Translations under genes and position numbers: made by a program
Shown: positions 46,745 through 56,012 of the stretch, piece after piece
Position numbering within the stretch: position 1 is the stretch's first letter
Layout of the letters: the number at the start of each line of letters is the position of its first letter
Source of the DNA: Vasconcelosia minhoensis LEGE 07310
Lineage (GTDB): Bacteria > Cyanobacteriota > Cyanobacteriia > Phormidesmidales > Phormidesmidaceae
NCBI RefSeq assembly: GCF_015207255.1
Contig: NZ_JADEXG010000011.1
Coordinates: 37,813 to 101,812 of the forward strand
DNA length: 64,000 bases
Direction of reading: 5' to 3'
Notes under the pieces: generated by a model
What the model was told of the DNA's origin: nothing
Database searches by the model: none
The model's input: only the letters and a program-made list of their open reading frames with translations

Positions 46745-48187
46745 ATGCAAGTTCAAACCCCAGACTGGGTCAAACATGCGGTTTTCTACCAAATTTTCCC
46801 TGATCGCTTTGCGCGCTCGACTCGGCCAGACCTGCCGCCTGAGATGCAGGTGCCGCTAGAGCCCTGGAATAGCCCACCGACGCTGCAAGGCTATAAGGGC
46901 GGCGACCTCTGGGGCGTAATCGACCAGCTCGACTATCTGCAAGACCTGGGCGTCACCGCGATTTACTTTACGCCAATTTTTCGCTCGGCCAGCAACCACC
47001 GCTACCATACCCACGACTACTACCAGGTCGATCCGCTGCTGGGGGGTAACGAGGCATTTCTCGATCTGCTCCAGGCCGCCCACGCCCGAGACATGAAGGT
47101 GGTGCTCGACGGCGTTTTCAACCATTCCAGCCGCGGCTTTTTCTACTTCAACGATGTGTTAGAAAATGGCCCCCATTCGCCCTGGCTCGACTGGTTTGAC
47201 ATCCACGACTGGCCGCTGTCGGCCTACGATGGGGAAAAGCTGGCTAACTATCGCGGCTGGGTGGATAATCGCGCCCTGCCCACCTTCAACCACGACAATC
47301 CGCAGGTGCAGGAATACCTTATGCGGATTGCCGAATATTGGATTCGCCAGGGCATCGACGGCTGGCGGCTGGATGTGCCCTTTGAGGTGAAGACACCGGG
47401 CTTTTGGAAAGTGTTTCGCGATCGCGTCAAGGCCCTCAACCCCGAAGCTTACATCGTCGGCGAAGTCTGGACGGACGCCCGCCAGTGGCTCGATGGCACC
47501 CAGTTCGACGGCGTGATGAACTACTTGTTTACGGGACCGACGCTGGCCTTTGCGGGGCGCGATCGCGTCGTTAAGCCGCTGGTTGAGCTGCCCGACTACC
47601 TGCCCTACCCGCCGCTGGACGCCCAGGGCTATGCGGAAAAAATCCAAACTCTGCTCGATCTTTACGACTGGGAAATTCAGCTGACCCAGCTCAACCTGCT
47701 CTCCAGCCACGATATCGCCCGTGCCCTCAGCGTTGTCGATGAAGACCTGGCCAGCTTTGAACTGGCAGTGCTGCTACTCATGACCTTCCCCGGTGCGCCG
47801 AGCATTTACTACGGCGACGAGGTTGGTCTACCGGGACGACTCGATCCCGACTGCCGCCGGGTATTTCCCCAACAGCCCGACTGGAACCAGCCGCTCCTCC
47901 AGCTGCATAAAGATCTGATTGCCCTGCGCCACGCCTATCCGGCCCTGCGTATCGGTCAATATCGGACGCTGGCTGCCGAGGGTCTATGCTATTGCTTTAC
48001 CCGCCTTCTAGATGATGAGATGCTGGTTGTCGCAGTTAATACTGGAGAGACCGCCGCAACACTTAAGATTTCTCTAGACCGGCCTTTGCCCCAAAAAATT
48101 CTCTATGGCCAGGGGGAAGTGACCCCACGAGGGCAGCAAAACCTGATATTAGAATTGCCCGCTCGTAAAGGGCTAATTGCCGTATAG
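46745..48187 (+). CDS. GH13 alpha-amylase family glycosidase
   Basis: A 480-residue cytoplasmic enzyme (no signal peptide) acting on alpha-glucans or maltodextrins. The conserved GH13 regions are present: DGVFNHSS, GWRLDVPFEV (nucleophile Asp), YIVGEVWTD (acid/base Glu) and LSSHD (transition-state Asp). The start WVKHAVFYQIFPDRF resembles the neopullulanase/cyclomaltodextrinase/alpha-glucosidase group, but the N-terminal extra domain of true neopullulanases is missing. A role in glycogen or oligosaccharide breakdown is likely. Confidence 0.9.
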   Translation: MQVQTPDWVKHAVFYQIFPDRFARSTRPDLPPEMQVPLEPWNSPPTLQGYKGGDLWGVIDQLDYLQDLGVTAIYFTPIFRSASNHRYHTHDYYQVDPLLGGNEAFLDLLQAAHARDMKVVLDGVFNHSSRGFFYFNDVLENGPHSPWLDWFDIHDWPLSAYDGEKLANYRGWVDNRALPTFNHDNPQVQEYLMRIAEYWIRQGIDGWRLDVPFEVKTPGFWKVFRDRVKALNPEAYIVGEVWTDARQWLDGTQFDGVMNYLFTGPTLAFAGRDRVVKPLVELPDYLPYPPLDAQGYAEKIQTLLDLYDWEIQLTQLNLLSSHDIARALSVVDEDLASFELAVLLLMTFPGAPSIYYGDEVGLPGRLDPDCRRVFPQQPDWNQPLLQLHKDLIALRHAYPALRIGQYRTLAAEGLCYCFTRLLDDEMLVVAVNTGETAATLKISLDRPLPQKILYGQGEVTPRGQQNLILELPARKGLIAV

Positions 48188-48261
48188 CCCGGGCAGCGGC
48201 CTACTTTCTTGAGCGCGGTGTATCATATTTGTTGAATCAGCGTTGAGAGCAGGAAAGCAGT

Positions 48262-49707
48262 TTGGATCAGAAGCGCTTGCAGTCAGGCATTGCGGGATTA
48301 GATACGGTGCTTGACGGCGGCTACCTTGCCAATCGGGCCTATCTGGTGCGGGGCCAGCCCGGGACAGGCAAGACCACCATTGGCCTGCACTTTTTGGCGG
48401 CGGCAGCCGATAATGGTGAAACGAGCCTGTTCATCACCCTGGAGGAACCGGTAGAGCAGCTTAAGAATACGGCTCAGGGGCTAGGCTTAAACCTGTGGTC
48501 TACGACATTTCTCGACCTCAGCCCGACAACGGATTTTTTTGCTCAGGTTCAGACCTATGACATCTTTTCTCCCGCAGAGGTCGAGCGAGAACCGATGACC
48601 CGGGAAATTGTCGAGCAGATCGAATCGCTCAAACCCCAGCGTATTTTTATTGACTCGATTACGCAGTTTCGCTATTTTGCCGCCGATGCATTTCAGTTTC
48701 GCAAGCAGGTGCTGTCGTTTCTACGATTTTTGAGAGAGCGCGGAGCCACCGTCCTATTTACGTCAGAGGATAGTGAAGCCGCGCCAGACGACGACCTACA
48801 GTTCATGAGCGACGGTGTGATTAGCCTCAAACTGGAGCAGCATGAACGCTCCTTGCAGGTCTCAAAGTTCCGAGGTAGCGATTTTCGTAGCGGGCAGCAT
48901 TCAATCCAGCTCACTTCAACTGGGATGGTACTTTTTCCCAGGCTGATCCCCGATATTTATGGGCACTCGCTTGAGATGGAAACAATCTCCTCTGGCATTC
49001 CTGAGATCGATGAGCTATTGGACGGTGGCATCGAGCGTAGCAGCATCACGGTAATCACCGGTCCGAGTGGGGTAGGCAAGAGTACTCTCGGGTCTCAATT
49101 TATGAAAGAAGCCGCTGGACGGGGTGAACGATCGGTAATTTATTCTTTTGAAGAAAGCCGAGAGACGCTGCTGCGCCGTTCTAGAGGCATCAATATCGCC
49201 GTAGATGCAATGCTAGAGCAGGGAACGCTTTCAGTCGTTCAAATTGAGCCATTGCGGTATTCGCCAGACGAATTTGCCGATCTGGTGATCAAAGAAGTAG
49301 AGCAGCAGAACGTGCAGATTGTGATGATTGACAGTCTCTCGGGGTACCGCCTCTCGGTCCGGGGTAATGATTTGGTCAGTCACATTCACGCATTATGCAA
49401 GTATTTACAGAATGTAGGCGTTGCCGTACTTCTGGTCAATGAAACAGAGAATATCACCGGCGATTTTCGAGCTACAGAAATTGGGGTTAGCTACCTAGCC
49501 GACAACATTATTTTTCTACGATATCTAGAATTTAAGGGTGGGCTGCGCCGCGCAATCGGGGTTCTGAAAAAGCGCATGAGCAATTTTGAGAAAACCCTGC
49601 GTGAGTTTGAGATTAGCCGGTACGGCATGAAAGTGGGACAGCCGCTGAACCAGCTGCACGGCATTCTAAGCGGCTTTCCAATATCCACCAAGGAAATAGT
49701 TGAGTAA
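48262..49707 (+). CDS. KaiC-family double-RecA ATPase (non-canonical KaiC)
   Basis: A 481-residue double-domain RecA ATPase related to KaiC. Walker A motifs are GQPGTGKTT (31-39) and GPSGVGKST (267-275), catalytic EE pairs are at 61-62 and 297-298, and Walker B strands are IFIDSIT and VMIDSLS. At the phosphorylation site of KaiC, Ser431/Thr432 align with Ser410/Tyr411; Thr426 aligns with Thr405. The C-terminus stops soon after the KaiC core (FPISTKEIVE), so the KaiA-binding tail is missing. The start is a TTG at 48262 with an AGGAAAG upstream. It lies 36 bp before a histidine kinase gene, suggesting a two-protein signalling unit independent of KaiAB. Confidence 0.9.
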   Translation: MDQKRLQSGIAGLDTVLDGGYLANRAYLVRGQPGTGKTTIGLHFLAAAADNGETSLFITLEEPVEQLKNTAQGLGLNLWSTTFLDLSPTTDFFAQVQTYDIFSPAEVEREPMTREIVEQIESLKPQRIFIDSITQFRYFAADAFQFRKQVLSFLRFLRERGATVLFTSEDSEAAPDDDLQFMSDGVISLKLEQHERSLQVSKFRGSDFRSGQHSIQLTSTGMVLFPRLIPDIYGHSLEMETISSGIPEIDELLDGGIERSSITVITGPSGVGKSTLGSQFMKEAAGRGERSVIYSFEESRETLLRRSRGINIAVDAMLEQGTLSVVQIEPLRYSPDEFADLVIKEVEQQNVQIVMIDSLSGYRLSVRGNDLVSHIHALCKYLQNVGVAVLLVNETENITGDFRATEIGVSYLADNIIFLRYLEFKGGLRRAIGVLKKRMSNFEKTLREFEISRYGMKVGQPLNQLHGILSGFPISTKEIVE

Positions 49708-49743
49708 GATGGTCTTACGCAGCAGGATAGCTCAGGTAAGCCG

Positions 49744-50859
49744 ATGGCACAGATCTTAATCCTTGTAGAACAGTCTGAAAATCGCCGTCTGCTAGCGGAA
49801 TACCTGAAACAGTATTACGAGGTCACCGTTGAAAACACGGTAGCGCAAACAAAGCCGGTTTCTTTCACAGATGACCCCTTCGATCTATGCATTTTAGACG
49901 GTAGAGCGCTAACTCATCTGTGGGAAGAGATTCAGAGCCGAAAACAGCAAGAACAGCCGGTTTTTCTACCCGTTTTGCTGATCACCTCCCGCCCTGATGT
50001 AAAGCTCATGACGCGCAATCTGTGGGAGAGCATCGACGAGCTGATAGCTAGGCCGATTGAAAAGGCAGAGCTGCGGGTGCGGGTGGAAATGCTGCTGCGA
50101 TCGCGCCGCTTTTCTCTTCAGCTGAGCGAGTCACTCGCCCGCGAACGGGAGCAAAACGAGCTCAAGTCGCGCTTCATCTCGGTTGCCTCCCATGAGTTCC
50201 GCAGCCCCCTGAATATGATTTCGGGCCTGACGCAGCTGCTGGAAACAAAGCAAGATGCCGTTTCCGAGAAGAAAGCTGACTTTTTGCAGCGGATTCAGAA
50301 GGCCGTCAAACGGATGACGACGCTGCTGGATGACGTTTTGGTGATGATTAAGACCGAGGTGAATGGTTTGGACCTGGCCCCGGTCGCCATTACGCTTGAA
50401 CCGTTCTGCCGCAAGCTGATTGAAGAAGTTAAGCTCAGCAGCAGCTATGCTCGCACAGTCCATGTTACCTATGAAGGGGAACACGATCCGGCTTATTGCG
50501 ACGAGGTTTTACTCCGACAGATTCTGACCAATTTGCTATCCAATGCGCTTAAGTATTCTTCATCAGATAGCGTTGTTCAACTCCAGATACAGCGCCGTTC
50601 GGCAGATGTTGTCTTTCAGATCCAAGACCAGGGCATTGGAATTTCTCCTGAAGATCAGAAAAGTCTCTTTGATGCCTTTTACCGAGCCGCTAATGTGGGC
50701 GAGGTTTCAGGGACCGGGCTGGGATTGGCAATTGTAAAACAGGCCGTTGACCTGCATGGAGGAACGATTTCGTTCAGCAGCGAGGTCAATGCTGGAACAA
50801 CATTTGTCGTCACTTTACCGGATTTAGCCCATCGAGAGGTGAACTCTGCCAACGTATAG
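49744..50859 (+). CDS. Histidine kinase with degenerate receiver domain
   Basis: The 371-residue cytoplasmic kinase has an N-terminal receiver-like domain (1-120) with a possible phospho-Asp at 52 (CILDGR). However, its acidic pocket is altered (LILVEQSE) and the usual Lys is Arg (ARPI), so phosphoryl transfer may be lost. Then come a coiled helix, a HisKA domain with phospho-His150 (ASHEFRSPLNM) and a HATPase domain (NLLSNALKYS, DQGIGIS, GTGLGLAI). It follows the KaiC-like gene by 36 bp and is probably its signalling partner. No response regulator adjoins. Confidence 0.9.
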   Translation: MAQILILVEQSENRRLLAEYLKQYYEVTVENTVAQTKPVSFTDDPFDLCILDGRALTHLWEEIQSRKQQEQPVFLPVLLITSRPDVKLMTRNLWESIDELIARPIEKAELRVRVEMLLRSRRFSLQLSESLAREREQNELKSRFISVASHEFRSPLNMISGLTQLLETKQDAVSEKKADFLQRIQKAVKRMTTLLDDVLVMIKTEVNGLDLAPVAITLEPFCRKLIEEVKLSSSYARTVHVTYEGEHDPAYCDEVLLRQILTNLLSNALKYSSSDSVVQLQIQRRSADVVFQIQDQGIGISPEDQKSLFDAFYRAANVGEVSGTGLGLAIVKQAVDLHGGTISFSSEVNAGTTFVVTLPDLAHREVNSANV

Positions 50860-50963
50860 CCTTAAGGCAGGTGACACCTGAGCGATTGGCCGATTCGCTC
50901 AGTCAAATGACTTCATCCGACTTAAGGTACGTTTTTGGAAAGCTAATATTTTGGGAGGCCAAT

Positions 50964-51782
50964 ATGCTGGAGCACCTCTATACGATTTCAAGAAAAGCAT
51001 TCAAACATTCGAGGCTGGGCGCACTGGTCGGGGCCAGCGCTTTGCTTTCAGTCGGCGCTGCTGCTGCCGGAACCACCCCGGCTGATAGTGGACCCCCAAG
51101 CCAGTCAGTAGGCCAGACAGTCACAGCCCAAAACAGCGCCGCGCCGCTCGTGGCCCAGGTTGACAACCATCTCATTCTAGTTCGAGCTAAGAACGAAGCC
51201 CGGCAGGCGGCAGAACGGCTCAACGGCGGACTGAACGAATATCGAGCTGAGTCAGCCATGCACGGGTCTATCCTCCAGGTCCCCTACGTAGACAATAACG
51301 ATGGCACGGTTACCTTTACCTTTCGCGGGGGCAATCCTGCCGACGTCGCCGCAGGCATCTACAGCGTTGAAAGCATCATTACCGTCGATGTCACCAGCTG
51401 GGAAACCGTCATCGACTACAATGGCGACCTCAGAACAGACATTGCGGCAGACACGCCCCCTAGCACCATTCAGCCCGACTTCGTCTCGCGAGCAAACGAC
51501 CACTTTGTGCTAGTCCGGGCCAAAAACGAAGCCCGACAGGCGGCAGAGCGGCTTAACGGCGGTCTGGGGTCCTACCGGGCCGAGCCCGCCATGCACGGTG
51601 ACGTAAACCAAGCGCCCTACGTCATCAATCAGGACGGCAGCATCACCTTTACCTTCCAGGGCGGCAGCCCCAGCCAAGCTGCCAATGGCAACTATCCGAT
51701 CGAAAGCGTAGTCACCGTCGATAATCGCGATCGCAGCGTCGTAGTTGACTACAACGGTCCTATCAGGGAATCGGCAAGTTAA
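50964..51782 (+). CDS. Secreted protein with two tandem repeats, unknown function
   Basis: A 272-residue protein with a signal peptide (hydrophobic LGALVGASALLSVGAAAAG, cleavage near 36) and two copies of a domain of about 87 residues (67-153 and 178-264). Each begins with VRAKNEARQAAERLNGGL and ends in VDYNG. The copies are also similar at DNA level, so the duplication is recent or under strong selection. The ATG at 50964 is chosen because GGGAGG lies five bases upstream; the frame extends to 50871. I do not recognise the domain. It follows the histidine kinase by 104 bp. Confidence 0.7.
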   Translation: MLEHLYTISRKAFKHSRLGALVGASALLSVGAAAAGTTPADSGPPSQSVGQTVTAQNSAAPLVAQVDNHLILVRAKNEARQAAERLNGGLNEYRAESAMHGSILQVPYVDNNDGTVTFTFRGGNPADVAAGIYSVESIITVDVTSWETVIDYNGDLRTDIAADTPPSTIQPDFVSRANDHFVLVRAKNEARQAAERLNGGLGSYRAEPAMHGDVNQAPYVINQDGSITFTFQGGSPSQAANGNYPIESVVTVDNRDRSVVVDYNGPIRESAS

Positions 51783-51792
51783 AAAAAGCAGA

Positions 51793-52179
51793 TCAGTTTT
51801 GAGCTTCGAAGGGGTTAGTCAGATTTAAATCTTCAACCTTGGCAAAGTCAACTTCGTTTCGAGTAATCAGTCGAAGCGAATACTCTAGTGCCGTAGCAGC
51901 AATGATGGCATCAGGAATTTTAATCTTAAAGCGCTTACGCAGCATAATTGTGCGTTCAGCAACTTCAGATGTCAATGGCAATTCAATCAGTCCAGATAGA
52001 ACTCGTCTAGCTTGAACGTCGGCAGTATCAGGCTGGTTAAAGCCAAGTAGCTCAATTTTCGAAATAATTGAGTAAGCACTCTGCCCAGAAAGACCTTGCC
52101 TTAAGAGATTTTCGCCATACTCATTCAGCTGATTGTTCAAGTGATAAATTATAATATTAGTATCGAAAAGCAGCTCCAC
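51793..52179 (-). CDS. PIN-domain toxin, VapC-like
   Basis: A 128-residue RNase-fold toxin. The acidic metal site is visible: Asp6 in LLFDTN, Glu43 in SKIELLGF, Asp90 in IPDAIIAATA and Asp111 after TRNEV. The preferred start is the GTG at 52179, which places FDTN at the usual position; a TTG at 52203 would overlap the antitoxin gene by 13 nt. It is expected to cleave RNA (tRNA or rRNA in characterised VapC). The upstream gene encodes its probable antitoxin. Confidence 0.85.
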   Translation of the reverse strand: MELLFDTNIIIYHLNNQLNEYGENLLRQGLSGQSAYSIISKIELLGFNQPDTADVQARRVLSGLIELPLTSEVAERTIMLRKRFKIKIPDAIIAATALEYSLRLITRNEVDFAKVEDLNLTNPFEAQN

Positions 52180-52190
52180 AGGCTCAAATT

Positions 52191-52454
52191 CTACTCTCCC
52201 CAATCAATCTGCCGTAGCCGAGCGAGCTCAGCATCTATTGCTTCAGGACTTCGATCTCCCCAGCTACCGCGAGTTTCCTCCAGCAATTCGTCAATACTCA
52301 TTGCTCCAGTCGATGATTCAACCTCTGGCTGTAGCGCTTCAGCTATCTGTACCTTGGACTGAAGCTGGTTCATTAAGTAACCCACCAGCTTCCACTGCTC
52401 GTTCAAGGTGAGCTGTTTCAAATCACTCATCACGCGCTGTAAAGTTGGGCTCAT
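52191..52454 (-). CDS. Antitoxin-like protein upstream of PIN toxin
   Basis: An 87-residue acidic protein with helical segments (TLNEQWKLVGYLMNQLQSKV) and a Glu/Asp-rich C-terminal half (IDAELARLRQIDWGE), which fits a disordered toxin-binding tail. A DNA-binding motif is not obvious. Adjacency and order directly before the PIN gene support the antitoxin role, which is an inference. Confidence 0.65.
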   Translation of the reverse strand: MSPTLQRVMSDLKQLTLNEQWKLVGYLMNQLQSKVQIAEALQPEVESSTGAMSIDELLEETRGSWGDRSPEAIDAELARLRQIDWGE

Positions 52455-52559
52455 AAGCCACGATTCGCCTCTAGCGCTAACTATCTCTAGATTTTAGCCC
52501 GATTAGTAAAAAGTATTGAGCAGTAGGATAGTTTTTGATATAACCGTTTAACCTAAACG

Positions 52560-54029
52560 TCACTGCTCCCCGGAGCTGGCCCAGTCTTTGGCCCAGCTCA
52601 GCGTTTCCTGAACCTGGTCCAGCGTGGCAGCCTCGCAGTACAGCCTGAGGACGGGCTCGGTGCCGCTGAAGCGAATCAGCAGCCAGCTGCCGTCTTCCAG
52701 GCTGAATTTGTAACCATCAATGGTGAGACAGTTGACCACCTGACGTCCGGCAACGGTCTGAGGCGTTTGGTTCTGGAGCCGGGTCAGGAGCTGATTGCGT
52801 ACCTGCATGTTGGCCAGGGGCAGATCGATCCGATCGTAGGCAGCGGTGAAGTCGGTTTTTTCCCGCAGGGCCTGGTCGAGTTCGCCGAAGCCCTGGCCAC
52901 TCTGGACGACAGCTTCTAGCAAATACAGCGCCGATAGCAGGGCATCGCGCTCAGGGATATGATGGCCATAGCCAATGCCGCCAGACTCTTCACCGCCAAT
53001 TAGCACCTCGGCGGCCAGCATACGGTCGGCAATGTACTTATAGCCAATCGGCGTTTCATGAACGGGGAGCCCATACAGTTCGGCGACGGCGGGCATCAGC
53101 CTGGAGCCGCTGATGGTTTTAACGACTTCGCCTCTAAACCCGCGGCGGGCGGTCAGGTGCTCGATCAGGATAGGAATTAGCACCTGTGAGCTGAGGAAGG
53201 TGCCCTGGCCATCCATCCCGGCAACGCGATCGCTATCCCCGTCAAAAATCAGACCTGCCGCCAGCCCGGTCGCCCCGGACTGGTGCCGCGCCTGCATTGC
53301 CGCCGTCAAAGCAGGAATATATTTCGGCAGCGGCTCCGGCGCACCGCCGCCAAATAGGGGGTCGGCCTCGCCGTTGAGCTCATTGATTTCCGTCTCTAGT
53401 AGCCGCTTTAGGCCGGTAGCAGCAGCGCCGTGCATGACGTCGGCAAAGACCGTCAGCTTGCCGATGCTGACCGCCTGCCGAATTGCCGCGATATCGACCT
53501 TGGACTGGAGGGCATGGCAGTAGCTGGGCCAGGGGTCAAAGCGGTGGATCCCTCCGGGCGTGCTAGCCACAGGCAGATCCTGTCCGAGTTTGGCTTCGAT
53601 CTGCTGGGTCACCTCGGGCGGCACCGAACCCCCAAACGCGCCTTTTACCTTCAGCCCAGAATAGGCTGCCGGGTTGTGGCTGGCTGTAATCACGATTGCG
53701 CCTAGGGCGCTCTGGTCGTGGGCAGCCCAGCTAAAGGCTGGCGTAGGCGCAAAGGTCTCCGACAGCAGCACCGTAAAGCCCACCGCCGCAATCGACTCCG
53801 CCGCAATCTGGGCGAACTCGGGCGATAGAAAACGGCGGTCAAAGCCGACGATCACCGTACTGCTGCCGCTGCTCTGACCGTAGCAGTCCTGAAGCACCTG
53901 GGCCGCGATCGCGGCCACCTGAGCCACGCGCGCAAAGGTAAAGTCGGCGGCGATCATCCCTCGCCAGCCGTCGGTACCAAATTTAATCGGCTTATCGATA
54001 AAGGCAGTCGGAGATAGAGCTATAGCCAT
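52560..54029 (-). CDS. Phosphoglucomutase/phosphomannomutase family protein
   Basis: An alpha-D-phosphohexomutase of 489 residues that interconverts hexose 1- and 6-phosphates. The four signature regions are intact: the phosphoserine loop TASHNPAAYSG, the metal loop DGDSDR, the sugar-binding GEESGG and the phosphate-binding RFSGTEPVLRLY. The start FGTDGWRG is typical. Whether glucose or mannose phosphate is preferred cannot be read from sequence. It diverges from tRNA-Pro, with a promoter region in between. Confidence 0.93.
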   Translation of the reverse strand: MAIALSPTAFIDKPIKFGTDGWRGMIAADFTFARVAQVAAIAAQVLQDCYGQSSGSSTVIVGFDRRFLSPEFAQIAAESIAAVGFTVLLSETFAPTPAFSWAAHDQSALGAIVITASHNPAAYSGLKVKGAFGGSVPPEVTQQIEAKLGQDLPVASTPGGIHRFDPWPSYCHALQSKVDIAAIRQAVSIGKLTVFADVMHGAAATGLKRLLETEINELNGEADPLFGGGAPEPLPKYIPALTAAMQARHQSGATGLAAGLIFDGDSDRVAGMDGQGTFLSSQVLIPILIEHLTARRGFRGEVVKTISGSRLMPAVAELYGLPVHETPIGYKYIADRMLAAEVLIGGEESGGIGYGHHIPERDALLSALYLLEAVVQSGQGFGELDQALREKTDFTAAYDRIDLPLANMQVRNQLLTRLQNQTPQTVAGRQVVNCLTIDGYKFSLEDGSWLLIRFSGTEPVLRLYCEAATLDQVQETLSWAKDWASSGEQ

Positions 54030-54281
54030 TACAGGGGTCGCTTAGACGCTACGCTAGATGAAAACTTGAGATGGATACTTTTCCGCATGTGCAAGAAGAG
54101 CCCAGCGCTAGCCGTTCGGCCAGCCAGCCTAGATTTTATCCCAGTCCTGGCGAAAAGAGTGTATTAGAAGGCAAGCCGTGTTTAAACTGAGTTTTGTGGC
54201 GCGATCGCGCTACGCACCACCAGCGTCCTATGATAGGCTAGGTGAGCGCTGATGCTTGTAGGGTCGGCGTAAGCCATGAAA

Positions 54282-54355
54282 CGGGATGTGGCGCAGCTTG
54301 GTAGCGCACTTCGTTCGGGACGAAGGGGCCGTGGGTTCGAATCCCGCCATCCCGA
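54282..54355 (+). tRNA. tRNA-Pro (CGG anticodon)
   Basis: A 74-nt cloverleaf: acceptor stem CGGGATG/CATCCCG, D arm GGCGCAGCTTGGTAGCGC, anticodon stem CTTCG/CGAAG around loop TTCGGGA (anticodon CGG, reads CCG proline codons) and T arm GTGGGTTCGAATCCCGC. CCA is not encoded. A short T run follows directly and may terminate transcription. Confidence 0.97.
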
Positions 54356-54379
54356 TTTTTTGTATTTACAGCGCCAGCC

Positions 54380-55072
54380 ATGGTTAACTTCCCCTCCCAG
54401 CGACAGCTGCTACCGCCGTTGGAAAATGGCGATCGCTTAAATCGTGACGAATTTGAGCGTCGCTACGGGGCCATGCTCAACGTCAAAAAAGCCGAGCTGA
54501 TTGAAGGAGTCGTTTACATGGCAGCGGCCCTGCGCTTTAGAAGTCATGGTCAACCCCATGGTCACTTAATCACTTGGCTAGGGGTTTATGAAAGTATGAC
54601 TACCGGTGTAGCATTAGGCGATAATCCGACAGTCCGCCTTGACTTGGAGAACGAACCCCAACCGGATGCCGTGCTGCTGATTGAAGAACAGTCTGGAGGC
54701 CGGGTTCGGCTTAGCGAAGACGATTACATTGAAGGAGCACCAGAACTGGTCGCAGAGATTGCAGCAAGCAGTGCGGCCATTGACCTCAGAGATAAAAAGC
54801 GGGCGTACCGGCGTAACGGCGCTCAGGAGTATATCGTTTGGCAGGTATTTGAGCAGAAGCTAGATTGGTTTTATCTGGAAGCGGGAGGCTATCGGCCCCT
54901 CCCCGTCGATGCGGATGGATTCATCCGCAGCCGGGTGTTTCCAGGATTATGGCTAGCAGTAGCAGACTTGCTAGCCGGAAATATGGTGAAGGTGCTGTCA
55001 GGACTACAATCCGGACTGGCAACGCCGGAACATGCGCTGTTTGTTCAGCAGCTATCGAGACAGCGACTATAG
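54380..55072 (+). CDS. Uma2-family (DUF820) putative endonuclease
   Basis: A 230-residue member of the PD-(D/E)XK-fold DUF820/Uma2 family that is greatly expanded in cyanobacteria. Core elements are visible: [11 protein letters not shown] (Glu), [10 protein letters not shown] (Asp), [34 protein letters not shown] (catalytic E-x-K region) and the C-terminal FPGLWLAV. The N-terminal Arg/Asp-rich start fits the family. The biological role is unknown; many copies occur per genome. It lies 24 bp after tRNA-Pro. Confidence 0.85.
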   Translation: MVNFPSQRQLLPPLENGDRLNRDEFERRYGAMLNVKKAELIEGVVYMAAALRFRSHGQPHGHLITWLGVYESMTTGVALGDNPTVRLDLENEPQPDAVLLIEEQSGGRVRLSEDDYIEGAPELVAEIAASSAAIDLRDKKRAYRRNGAQEYIVWQVFEQKLDWFYLEAGGYRPLPVDADGFIRSRVFPGLWLAVADLLAGNMVKVLSGLQSGLATPEHALFVQQLSRQRL

Positions 55073-55336
55073 GGGATATTTATAGGATGTTCCACAGATT
55101 GAGCCGCGATCGCGCTCCAGTATTGAACTAGCTCAAGTAGCCACGAGCGATCAGCCCAATATCGATCAGCTGTTGAGGAAAGGCTCTCGTATAGATACGC
55201 TTTTGCAGCAGATAGAGAATGCCATCATCAGAAGCGCATAGTGCGGCTACCATAGCTGAATCCATGATTTTATCATCTAGGCTAGCGCTGCCGTCAGCCG
55301 CTTTACGCTGACCTTAGTATCTTGCCACCCGACCGG

Positions 55337-55975
55337 CTAAACCGCCGTAGCCAAAACAGTTCCCGTCCGGCAGGCACCGTTTAGGTCGGCACCGTTTAGG
55401 TCGGCACCGTTTAGGTCGGCACAGAGTAAATTAGCTCCGGTCAGCCTAGCTCCAGCTAGATTAGCGGCTTGCAGGTTAGCCTCTTCCAAATTAGCCTCAG
55501 TTAAAACAGCCCCCTGCAGGTCGGCCTGGGACAGATCGGCCCCATGCAGGCTGCTATTGCTAAAGTTAGCGCCACGCAGGTCGGTATTGCGCAGATCGGC
55601 GGTTTGGAGGTTGGCTCCCGTCAGGTTAGCGCCACTGAGGAAGGCCCCAGCTAGGCTGGCCCCGACCAGTTTGGCGCCCATCAGATTGGCGCCGCGCAGA
55701 TTGGCCCCGCGCAGGTCGGCCCCGGTCAGGTCGCACTGCATCAGGTTGGCTCCCCACAGATTGGCCCGCAGGTCAGCGCCGACCAGTCGCGCTCCGCCTA
55801 AATGACTCCCCTCCAGGCGGGCCTGAGCCAGCTTCGCTCGGGTCAGATCGGCCCCGACCAGGTTGGCTCCGGCGAGATGAGCGTCCCGGAGATCGGCCTC
55901 GGCCAGCTCGGCCTCATTCAATTGGGCACCAGAGAGATGCTTGAGTTCACCCTTGCGGATTGCGTTGATGTCCAT
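55337..55975 (-). CDS. Pentapeptide-repeat protein
   Basis: A 212-residue protein composed almost fully of A(D/N)LxX pentapeptides, about 35 in a row, which fold as a right-handed quadrilateral beta-helix. The C-terminal end holds an exact DNA-level triplication of a 15-bp unit (ADLNG repeats). There is no signal peptide or TM, so it is cytoplasmic. Pentapeptide proteins of cyanobacteria are numerous and mostly without known function. Confidence 0.9.
   Translation of the reverse strand: MDINAIRKGELKHLSGAQLNEAELAEADLRDAHLAGANLVGADLTRAKLAQARLEGSHLGGARLVGADLRANLWGANLMQCDLTGADLRGANLRGANLMGAKLVGASLAGAFLSGANLTGANLQTADLRNTDLRGANFSNSSLHGADLSQADLQGAVLTEANLEEANLQAANLAGARLTGANLLCADLNGADLNGADLNGACRTGTVLATAV
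55376..55424. repeat. Three tandem copies of a 15-bp unit
   Basis: The unit CGGCACCGTTTAGGT is repeated exactly within the pentapeptide gene, adding whole ADLNG pentapeptides. It probably arose by slippage and could vary in copy number between strains. Confidence 0.85.
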
Positions 55976-56012
55976 ACTTGTTGACGGTCAGGTGAAAGTG
56001 TAATGTCAAAAA

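Noticed and set aside
55128..55265. A 45-codon minus-strand open frame after the Uma2 gene
   Set aside because: The peptide looks gene-like but is short, lacks a clear ribosome-binding site, and the upstream in-frame sequence meets a stop; it could be a remnant.
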